Assembly: GCF_028372415.1 (NCBI RefSeq)
Contig: NC_092872.1
Location: 547,458,205-547,522,204, forward strand
DNA length: 64,000 bases
Reading direction: 5' to 3'
Origin: Notamacropus eugenii
Taxonomy: Eukaryota; Chordata; Mammalia; Diprotodontia; Macropodidae
The notes under the pieces are model-generated. The model did no database searches. It was not told the DNA's origin and saw only the letters and a program-made list of their open reading frames with translations. The translations under genes were made by a program, and so were the position numbers. Shown one piece after another: positions 43,601-55,600 of this stretch (position 1 is its first letter; the number at the start of each line of letters is the position of its first letter).

Positions 43601-46600
43601 TGACAATGTATACCCTCCTCACTTTCACCTCAAAGAATTCTTGATTTCTTCAACACATAGCTCAAGGATAACCTTTCCTGATACCCTCAATGACTAGGGC
43701 CATCTCTCCCTGGCTATCTAGTTTTTAATTGCTTTGTAAAGAATATTTATTCATTCTGCATATACATATGAGTGTGTGTGTGTGTGTGTGTATGTGTACA
43801 TCTTCTCTCTTCTGGTAGAATTTGAGCTTTTTGAGAGAAGAGATTATTTTATTTTTTGTATTTTTATCCCCAGCATCTAGCACATTGTCTGCCGTGGAGT
43901 AGGTGTTCAATAAATACTTGTTGATTTATTGATGTAAAGAGTATAGAAATTTCTGCATATAGCATATAGATTCAAGAATCTGTTCTCATTTAACTCAGTA
44001 TAGTATTACTAAGTGAGTCCTATGTGCAAGACATGATGCTAGGTGCTTAATGGCAAAAATTCTGCTTAGAGGCCCAACAAAATGAATTCTTTGTTTATAT
44101 TTTTCAGATTGTCTTCCTGCACAATGACAGATATATTGAATTTCATTCACAATCAGGTTTTTATTACAAAACCAGAATACCCAAGTTTGGGAGGGATTTT
44201 TCTTATCACTATCCATCCTGTGATTTGTACTTCGTTGGTGCAAGGTATTGAACCTACTATATGGGCTTCCTCTACTCTATCCCCAATTAGCATTTATTAA
44301 AATATCTACTAGTTAATTGGTTATTTTTCTTAATGTTAAAACTGAAGACTGATTACATATATCATGGTAAAACCAAGTCATGCCGAAGGTGAGTATTAAA
44401 CAGGATAAAGTTTGTTCTTGAGAAGTAGTGAAATGGGTCTTTAGGAGAAAAACTTAGCTCAGTAGAAGCAGTTTTCAGAGATAGTGCTTTTGAGAAGCAC
44501 TTAACAGTGTACACTGTGCACTTCATTGTGTTTTTTGAACCTTACTTTCTTGTTCTCCTACTACTTACCCCCATTGCCTTCATGCTTTTTTTCCTGCTTT
44601 CCTTTGTTACTGAGATGGTATATTTTTAGGATTACTGAGTTGAGTTAGGATTTCAGTCTCTGGTCATAGATCCATATAGAATGAAATTCCTGGTTTCTAG
44701 TGGGGATTGAACCTATGACTTTAATTGTATTCTGATCGTTTGAGCCAGCCAGATCTACAGTGTGATAAGGTAATAGCGTTGTGCTGGTCTCATTTCTTAA
44801 ACTCTTTGTGAACTAATTTTGAAGTTAGCATACTAAAGTGCTGCATATATTTTTTTTTAAATCTTTCTCTGTAAGCAAATTCACAGGAAGTGCTAATCTG
44901 TAGAATTTAGGATTAATTTTTAACGAAGGGATGTCATGAAGGCATTATGATGGCTAAAGGGCCTACCGTTTTACATTTACTTTTAAAATGATGTGGATTT
45001 AATTTATCAAATGACTAACTGTAGCTTTTCTTTCCTAGTTCTGAAGTCTATCGGTTAAATTTAGAACAAGGACGGTACCTGAATCCGCTCCAAACAGATT
45101 CTGCGTGAGTTTAAGTAGTACTTGATTTCAACCTGTAGGGGGAGCCAAAAGTTAAACTTCTTAGGTTACAAGTGTTCATAAGGCAAAGGACCTGTGATTC
45201 TTAGGTATGGGGACTCCTTATATTAGCACAGATTGCAACCCATCTAGAATTTAGTCTTAGATTTCCTTGATGCTTAGAGAGGTTAAATGACTTGCCCATA
45301 TTCGTAAAGCAAGTGTTTGTGCTGATAGAGTTAAAGGTGGAATTTGATCCCACTTCTTATGGATTCTGTATGCTATGCTAATTCAAAGGAATATATTCTC
45401 ATTGAAAGTTTAAAAAAAATGACTTTCTACTTAAAAAGCCCATATAAATTTTCTAAAAATATTTTATTTCTTACAAATTCTAATTTTAAAAGGATTTTAA
45501 TATAGTCAGAATCAGAAAAGATTTTTTTTCCCTTTTTGCATTATCCACAGTACTTTGGATGGCCCTGATTATTTTGTTGAAGAAATTTTGCATTTGACTT
45601 TGTTACCAAATTTGGTTCATAGAGTCAGTCACCCATAGATATGGAGCTGGAAGAAACTTTAGACGTTAGCTAGTTCAGTCTGCTCACATTATAAATGAGC
45701 AAACTGAGACTTAAAGACGTGGTGATTTAATTAAAGTCCCATAGAGAGAATGTAACAGAGTCAGGATTTCAATACAGAGCCTGAAATTCTAGATCCAGCA
45801 TTCTCTATTAGGGGACAAGCATTTTGGAAGGTCTGAATTCTTTTGTTTCTCATGCAAAGGAGAATTTCCCAAATGTGAATATAAATATTCTCTGTTTAAA
45901 AACTACTTTGGGAGGATTCTAAATTGAAGAGAGTAAAATAGGGATACAGAACAAGTAAATGATTATTTTTTTTCTGGTAAGAACTTTCAGCCCAGCCTTG
46001 ACTTGATCATCTATTTGATAGTTCTCTCCTTTTAAAGACATTAATTTCAGAGTGCATTATTTGATTAACAAAAAGTATTATACACTCTGTATATACAATA
46101 ATTTCAACCAAGGATTAAGCCATTTAATTGTTTTCAGAATAAGATCATAGGACTTTAAACTAAGAAAGAGACCTTAGAGATCATATTTTACAGTGCCTTC
46201 ATTTTGTAGAGGAGGAAAATGAAATCTAGGGAAGTGAAATAGCTTCTCCAAAGGCTTACTGTTTAAGTAGAGGAGATGAGTTTTGAATATGGTTTTTGTG
46301 TCTGTAATTTAACAATCTTTTCCCTGTACCACACTGTCCTTTTCAATAGCTTTAGCTTGAAATTCTCCTCAGTCTCTCACAGCGTCTCATAGAATGTTGA
46401 ACTCTTCCATGCCATTGACAACTTCATATTTTATTAGGTCTCCATTTACTTAGAGGTAGTATAGAGTAGAAGACAAAGTGCTTTTCTAGGAACGAGAAGA
46501 CATTGGTCCTTATATTTTTTTGTTCAAAAAAGAAAGACCACTAGCACATCAATGAGCTTTCTTGTGACCCTGCTTTCTCATTTGTAAATAAGCATAGTAC

Positions 46601-49600
46601 ATCAAACTGACTTCTTTCCACAGAGCTTTTCATCTTTTAGGGGCTTTGTATGCCCAGAAAATGAGTGTTAATAGTTATTTTTTTCTTTACTATTGTAGAG
46701 AGAACAATGTTTGTGACATAAATCCCATGCATGGCTTGTTTGCCACAGGCACAATAGAGGTAAGCATTTCAGTATTATGTTTTTGTTTTAAAAGAAATAC
46801 AGTATGGCTTTGTAGGGCACTTTTGCAGAAGGTCTGCTAGTGCTGTTGATATCTACCCTTGTTCAGTGTTATGGAACAGGTGAAGTTTCCTTGGTGATAC
46901 ATTTATTATAAGTTCCCACACACGTACATTTACTTAGAGGATGTGTGTGTGTGTACATGCATGTGTATGTACATACATATGTTTTAGATATCAAAGTAAA
47001 TGAAATATAGGCTAGACAAGACTTCAGTTGCATGCTGGTAATGTATTTTTCTTTCATTAGAAATTTTAAGAACAGCACTGAGAGCATGGAAGCTTTTCTG
47101 TCATGAGGAAAGAATAATGTTGGATACTTGGTAGTTCTAGATTCATTCTATGAGAGCAAATATATTCATACAGTGGGTCAGACAAAATTAAAGTGGGTTT
47201 TAAAATTCTTTCTCAAAGTCATATATTTTGTAAAAAAGTTTGCAGCCTGCATTTTTCTGTTTGATTTTAAAAATGTTCTTCTCACAATCACCTCATGAGG
47301 TAGCTACTGTATTATTCCCATTTTGCAGTTGAGGAAACTAGTATTTAGAGAATTGAAGTGTCTTAGAATCATAGCTTTAGAGCTAGAAAGGAAATAAGAA
47401 TTCATCGCCTACCCCCAGAGAGAGGGCATGACTTGCCCTGGGTCTTACAGGTGATAAATAGAACAGGTAAGATTTGAGATCAGGGCCTCAGATCTAGGTC
47501 TTGGTCTTGAGATCAGAACTTCTTATATCTGCTTTACTGTTCCTAGATGATACTGCTTTGTCAAGTATAGTGCAGTAAATAATTTAATTTTTGTTTTTGT
47601 AAATATTCAGAAGACTGGCTTTTAATAGTAAAATACTTGAATTTAGACACCATCAGCAGTCAGTAAGAAGAGCTGTTTTTTTAGTTTACCTTTAACAATG
47701 CATATACTTTCTTTATAATTTTGAATTTTTTTCTTTGTAATAAAGCAATCTTTTGTGATCATGAGCAAGTAGTTTGACCTTTCTGAATCTCTGTTTCCTT
47801 ATCTGCAAGATGGGGAATAATAATTTCATTACCTACTTCACAAGATTGTGAGGAAAACAAGTTTAAAAACTTCAAAATGTTACAGAAAAGTTAGTTGTTA
47901 GTACTTCTGGAATGAGAAGCTTCTTTCCTTGTTCCCTTATATGATTTTCTAGGGAAGTTATAACTTCTATCTTCTTAATAATTAGTCTTGACCTTGCTCA
48001 CTATATATCATAAGGATATTTTCACTTGTTTTGGGGAGGTGTGGTGTTAATGACAATCTCTTAAGTATATTTGATATTGCAAGACAGATTTTCTAATAGG
48101 TGATTATTTTTCTTATTTAGGGTAGAGTTGAATGCTGGGACCCTAGAACCCGAAATCGAGTTGGACTGTTAGACTGTGCTTTAAGCAGTGTTACTGCTGA
48201 TACAGAGTAAGTAAAAGAAATCGAGTTAAATTTTTGAGATAAAGTATAGCCTATGGTTTCACACATGCATATTTGAAGATAAAATAAATAGTACATAGTA
48301 AAATCTTTAGAAAATTTCCATGTATAAAGATGGCAGATGTGATAGATTCATATCTTTATTTTTTTCCTTTTAAAAAGAACTTTTATAGCAAAATTGCTGA
48401 TTTGAGTAAAGGTTAACAAAAAGTCTGAAGTAGAAACTTAAAAGCACTTTGCAGGCCATCCTAACTGGTTGCAAAAGAATTTCTAAAACAATGAAAACAA
48501 TTCCTAGTCTGCAGCATCTGGAAATTAAAAATGAGTTTCAATATAATAGACTGCCTTAGGAATTAATGGGATCCACATTACTGGGGATCTTCAGTGGAAC
48601 CTGGATAACCACTTGTCATGAATGATGTTATGGGGATTCATGTTCAGGTATCAACTGGAATAGAATGTCCTCTGTAATAACATTTCATTATGATGAAGTA
48701 AGCATTATTATTATTTTTTTAAAAGAAATGCCATCTTGGGCAGCTAGGTGGCACAGGGCATAGAGCATTGGCCCTGGAGTCAGGAACATCTGAGTTCAAA
48801 TCCAGCCTGAGATACTTCCTGGTGGTGTGACCCTGGGCAAGTCACTTAACCCCAGTTGCCTATAAAAAGAAAAAGAAATGACATCTTCTACTTGGAGTTA
48901 GTCCAACTAAGAGTTTTCTATTATTAAACTTTAGGAGACTTGATGTAATGAGGAGGTAAGAATAGTGCCTTATTTACATATCACTTTTTGTGGTATGGCA
49001 AAAGGTGTTTCCTTTTGGAACTAAAAATATTAGCCGATGAATGGAGTTTAGTGCATATTTAATTAGCCATATGACTTGAACCATAGAGTTGCAAGTTTGG
49101 AAGGGACCTGCTTGATCATGTAGTCCAAATCTTGCCTAAATCATTAGTTTTGTCTCCAAAAGCCTGTAGACTATTCATTATAAGGTCATTTTCTTTAAGA
49201 ATATTCTTTAAGAATAGTACTTTTTTAGGGAACTGTCCAACTGAAGGTAATTGAGGGTAATTTAGGGGAAGGTGTAAAACAACAGACATCTTTTTAGTTT
49301 GTCATCCCCAAAACACAACTGGTATAAGTGAAGTTTGAATCCTTCTTTTTGTCTCATTTGTTTTTGAAACCTTCCAATAAACACAACGTTATGGTACTGG
49401 CTTATACACACGCACGCGCGCGCATACGCACGTGGAAATCCTTATATGAATTGATGTGGAGTGAAGTGAGCAGAACCAGAATAGTGTATACCATAACATC
49501 AGTATTATAAAAATTAGCAATTTTGAAAACTTTTATAAACTGATAAAAACAAGCAGAATCAGAATCATTGGCTGTTGTACCTCTTAGTGAGGTATAGTTT

Positions 49601-52600
49601 CTTTCCTTATCTTTCTTAATTAAATCTGTTTTTGCTTTGGGTTTGCCTGAGATCATAATTTCTGCTTTTTTTTTTTTTTTTTTGCTTTGACTGAAGTGTA
49701 ATAGATTCTGTTCCAGCCCCTTATCTTTATTCTATGTGTATCTTTGTGCTTCACATGTATTTTTTGTAAACAGCATATTGTAAGATTCTGGTTTTTAATC
49801 TATTCTGGTATCCACATTCATTTTGTAGATGAATGCATTTCTTTCACATTTACAGTTATGATAACCAACTGCATATTTCCCTCCCACCTATTTTTCCTTC
49901 TTTCTATTTTATCTTTCGCCTAGTCCCTCCTCACAAGGGTTTTACTTTTGTTCACTGCCTCCACAATCTGTCCTCCCTTCTCTCCCTCTCCCTCTTCATC
50001 CCTTCTCTTATCCCCACCCCTTTTTATTTCTGTATATGCTAAAATAGGTTTCTGTGCCCAGCTGAGTGTATGTGTTATTCCCCTTTGAACTAGTTCTGTT
50101 GAGAGTAAGTGTAATCTAAAGGGATTACAGACTGCGCAATACTTTCACTTTAGGTTCAGATCTTAAGCTTCAATGACATGCATTCAAACAAGCTTAACAG
50201 GCAACTAAGTTTATTCAACAATACAAACAGTGAAAGTTAGCAAGTGCATACATACAATCTGATAAGTAATTGTTAAGACATAATAGAAAAAGAGAAGAAA
50301 TACGTCACTGATGAGGCAGAACTTCATCACTTTACAATGACTGGGGAGGCTGAAAGGGGAGGGCACTTGGAAAAGGAGAACTGACGGAAACAGGCATCCC
50401 CATTTCTTAAGCAAAGACCTCCAAAGATCCTTCTCAGACCCAGTCCCTTTATACATGCAGTCTCAGGGAAAAATTACTGTAGAATAAAGAACTCGGCCAA
50501 AGTTCCAGTTGTCTACTTTGATGTATATGCTGGTCAGGTCCTTGAACACAGAAACCTCCTGTGTTAAAGAGTTTTATGACTCTTAAGAGAAGGTTCTTTT
50601 CGCCCTGGCTACATGGTTCATTACTTCTTCCAATGTTTATGTGCTGCTTCCTTTGGCACTCCTTTGGTTACACATATCAACTTTAAGGTACATTCCTTAT
50701 GTCAGGTCATGTGGTGGTCATACAAGGGTCTGGGGAGAGTCTCCTCAGTTTCCCCCACAGTAAGGTTCACGTGTTGCCCCCACCCCATCTTCCCCCCTTC
50801 ATTGTAGTAGCTTTTTCACACCTTTTTTACGTGAGATAATTTACCCCAATTTATCTCTTCCTTCCCTTTCCTCCCACTGCACTCTTCTTTCTCACCCCTT
50901 AATTTTGTATTTTGGGATATCATCCTATCATAGTCACCTCATACCTGTACTCTCTGTCTGTGTGTACTCCTTTTCATTGCTTTTATAATGATAAAGTTCT
51001 TAAAAATTAGAAAAGTCATCTTGCCATGTAGGAATATAAACAGGCTAACCTTATTGAATCTCTTGCGTTTTCTCTTTCTTTGTTTCTTTTTTTACCTTTA
51101 TAATTCTCTGGAGTCTTGTATTTGAAGATCAGATTTTTTTATTCAGCTCTGGTCTTTTAATTAGGAATTCTTGAAAAGCCCCCTGTTTCATTAAATGTCC
51201 ATTTTTTCCCCTTGAAAAATTTATACCCAGTTTGCTGGGCAGGTGCTTCGTGGTTATAATCCTAACTTCTAGTATATCATATTCCAGACTCTCTTGTTCT
51301 TCAGTATAAAAACTGCTAAATGACTGTGGCTTCACGATATCTGAATTGTTTGTTTCTGGCTGCCTGCATTATGTCTTTGACCTGGGATTTCTTGAATTTG
51401 GCTGTGATATTGTTGGGAGTTTTCACTTTGGGATCTCTTTTAGGTGGTAATTGGTGGATTCTTTCAATTTCTGTTTTGCCCTCTAGCTCTAGGATATCAG
51501 GGCAGTTTTCCCTGATAATAGCTTGAAATGTGATGTCCATCTTTCTTTTTTTTTTTTTTAAATCATGGCTTTCAGGTAAGTCCAATAGTTCTTAAATAAT
51601 CTCTCCTGGATCTGTTTTCCAGGTAAGTTGTTTTTCCAATGAAAACATATTTTCTTCATATTTTCATATTTTTTCATATTTTCTTCAATTTTTTTCTTCA
51701 TTTGATTTTGTTTTATTGCTTCTTGATGTCTCGTGGAATCATTAGCTTCCACTTGCCCAGTTCTAATTTTTAAAGAATTATTTTCTTCAGTGAGCTTTTG
51801 TACCTTCTGTTTGGCCAGTTATAGTTTTTAAGAAGTTATTTTCTTTGGTGAGGTTTTGTATTATCTTTCTCGTTTTTGTTTTTGTTTGTTCGGTTTTTTT
51901 GTATTTTTTTTTTTTACCAAGCTGTTGACTCTTTTTTTCATTATTCTTTTGCATTACTTGCCTGGCATGCAACCTTCTATTGCTACTTGTTTACCGGACT
52001 CCTGTCCCACCCTCATGAGACAGATCTTTCCTGCTTGCCCACTTCTAAATTGGTTCTGAGGCATTTTTAAAGGTTGTTTGGAGGGGAATTTGGGAGGGCT
52101 CCAGGAATTTCCTTCCTCACTCTGCCATCTTGGCACTGGACATTTTAAAATGTTTTTTATTATATTTTAAGATCTGGCACTGTTAGATCCCTGTCACTCC
52201 CTTTTCATTATTTCTTTTGAGATTTTTGGCTTTCTATTTCTTTTATATGAATTCCATTACTTTTTCTAGTTCCATAAAGTAATCCTTTGATTTAGTTTGG
52301 CATTGAATAAGTAAATTTTTTAATATGGTGTTGCCTTTTTTAATGTATTGGTTTATGCTGCCCATGAACAATGAATATTTTTCCATTTATTCAGGTCTAT
52401 ATTTTTGTAAACATTTGTTTAAGCTGCCTTTAAAACTAACTGCATTTAGCAGTAGTCTTTGGGGTTCAGAAACCCCCAGCTTTTGTAATCTAGAAAAAAT
52501 TTTTTTTTCCTTTACTTTCTTTAATAGAAGTGTTTGACAGCAGATCCATGCCAGACCCTAATTACTGATTACACCCTGCCAAGCCTCAGCCTTAGATCAC

Positions 52601-55600
52601 TTCCACCATTTGTCACCTTCTGTCCTACATATGTGTTGCTGAATGAAGGTAAAGAAAATCATGCCACTGTTCTCACTGGGTGCAGTACAAATGTATGTTA
52701 CATAACCTCAGGAGGGCCCTTCCTGCTGGTAGATATTCCTGCTGTATTTCACTTATCAATTCATTATCATACTCTCCACCAGGGCTCTTCCAGACTTTTT
52801 CATTCCTCCTCAAACTTCCCATGGCTCCTATTTCCCCCACCTTCTCAGCTGAGAACCTTGCCTCATATTTTATAGAACAAGTTGAGAATTTACAACTAGC
52901 TCCCTGTTCTCTTTCTCATCTGTCACTCAGGAGCCTCCTGCTATTATCTCCTTTGTCACCCATTTCACATGATGAGGGGACCTTACTGCTTGCCAAAATT
53001 AACCCCTTTACCTGTTCACACAACCTTATTCCACCCTATCTCCTCTAACAAATTGCTCCCTCTGTCATCCACACTCTATCACTTATTTTCAGTCTTTCTT
53101 TTTGTACTAGCTCGTTCCTCACTGCCTACAAATTTGCCCATGTCTCTGCCATCCTGAAAAGACCCTTACTTGATCTCTCATCGCCACTCTCATCCTAAAT
53201 CTCTTCTGCCCTTTGCAGCTAAATTCTTCAGAAAGGCTATCTACAATAGATACCACCACTTTCTTCTTAACTCTTCTCATTGTCTTCTTAACCCCTACCT
53301 TCCATCCTTGTCGTTGCCCTGTAACTGCTCTCTCCAAAGTTACCGGTGATCTCCTAGTTACCAAATGCAGTGCCCTTTTCTCAAACCTCATTCTCCTTGA
53401 CCTCTTTGTAGCCTTTGACACTGCTATCATCCTCTCCTTGATATACCTTCTTTCTAGGTTTCTGAGACATCTTCTTTTTCTCTTCCTACCTATCTGACCA
53501 CTCCTCATTTTCCTTTGCTGGATCCTTATCCAGAGCACTTTCTCTAACCATATGTGTTCCTCAGGGTTCTGTCCTGGACCCTCTTATTTTCTCTCTCTAT
53601 ACAACTTCATTTGGTGATGAAATCAGCTCCTTAATTACCATCTCTATGCTAATGATCTTCACATCAAATTATTTTACTCCAAACTCTCTGCTGACCTCTA
53701 ATCTTGCATCTCAAACTCTTTTCAGACATTTTTAATTTGATGTCCAGCAAACAGTTTAAACTCAATGCATCCAAACAGAACTCATTATCTTTTCCCCTAA
53801 CACTCCCCCACTCCACCGCTGCCACTTTCCCCTTCCCTAATTATTGCTGAGGGCAGTACCATCCTTCCAGACCCTTAGTATCCCAATCTGGGAGTTGTCA
53901 TGAACTCACTGTCATTACTCTTGTCCAATCTGTTTTCACCTTGGCAATATCTTCCTTCTTTCCTCTAACACTGCCACCACTCTAGTTCAGACCCTCATCA
54001 CCTCATGCCTGGGCTTTTGCAGTAGCCCGTTGATGGGTCTGCCTACCTCAAGTCTCTCCCCACTCAATCCCTCCTTTATTAAGCCACCAAACTGATTTTC
54101 CTGAAGGGTAGGGCCAATCATGTCACCCTCCTACTCAATGAACTCCAGTGGCTTCCTATTGCTGTCAGTATCAAATATAAAATACTCTGACATTCAGAAC
54201 ATATCATAACCTAGCCCCCTCCTGTCTTTCCAGTCTTCTCACACCTAACTCTCTGCCATACCCTTTGATTCAGTTCAATGGCATTCTGGCTGTTCCATCT
54301 CTCCATGGGAAGCATTTTCTCTGTGCTCCATGCCTAGAGCACTCTCCCTCTTCAGTTCTGTTTTACTGACTTCCCTGGCTTCCTCGAAGTCCCAACTAAA
54401 ACTTCTATTGAAAGCCTTTCCCAAGCCCTCTTAATTCTAGCGCCTTCCCTCTGTTCGTTTATTTCCTCTTTACCATATGATAGCTTGTTTACATAGTATA
54501 CATAGGATAAATAGCTTATAAGTATATAGGATATAGCATATTTTTATATATTTGCATATTGTCTTCTCCATTAGATAGGAAACTTTTTGAAAACAGGAAC
54601 TGTTTTGCCTCTTTGGGGTATCCCAAGTGCTTAGCACAGTGCCTGGTATATAGTAGGCACTTAATAAATGTTTATTGTTTGAATTCAGGTGAGCCTCAGA
54701 AGGTACTTTTGAGAGGTCCAGAAAGAAAAAAATTTAAATTAACTACCTTACTTTCTCCTAGTATGCCATTTATGCCACTAAGAATATTTTAAAAATCCGT
54801 TTCAGTAGCTCATATTTATAAAAAGTATGTGCATGCCCTCATGAATGATTGTATATCTAGTTTACTTACACTTTGACTTATAAATATTGTATAGTTTTTA
54901 TACACACACGTACACAATATATAGTATATTGTATAGTTTAAGGTTTTTGTTTTCATCGATGTTGTGCTGCTGTAGCTCTTCGTGGTTTGTTGTTTTTTTT
55001 TTTGCCTTTGAACTTATGTCTTAATAAATGAAGCTGAATTAATCTAATTTTGGCATTTTTGTTACTATTTTTTTAAAAAATTGCAATTTCTTTTCTGTCT
55101 CATTTTGAATCTTAGAATTATGATACTAGAAGAGATCTGAGATATTATCTGGTTCAAGTTGTGAGGTATTAGGGAAAAAATTCCCAAGCTGAGGTCATAG
55201 AACCTGGTTTCAGATCTTTATTTACTCTGCTACTTTATGCCTGTATGTAACCTTGAGTCAAGTCACTTTTTCTCTCTAGATCTAAGTTTCTGGTCTGTAA
55301 AATGATATGTCTGGACTATATGATCTCTGAGGACCTTTCTAGCTCTAAATCACATAATATTCTCCTTTTACAGAGAGAGAACTTCCCTATTTATTATTTT
55401 ACATGTTGGAGCTTAAAAATATTTCTTCTTAATAATTTGGACAGTTCATTTTGTAGCATTTGAATTAAATAACCATTAAAGAGAAGCTGGATTTGGCTGA
55501 AGTAAAATATTAAAACGTTCGACTGATTTTCCTAAAGAGCATGTCTAAACATGTACTCCCCTCCCCCCAAAAAAGCCAAAAAACTCTAGGGGCTCCTTGT

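Noticed and set aside
48735-48885. Functional tRNA gene at the SINE head
   Set aside because: The head is tRNA-derived but is fused to SINE body and tail and recurs many times; no intact cloverleaf is asserted.
53119-53538. 139-codon reverse frame rich in Arg/Lys
   Set aside because: It is the complement of L2 ORF2 sequence whose sense strand has clear RT-domain remnants.
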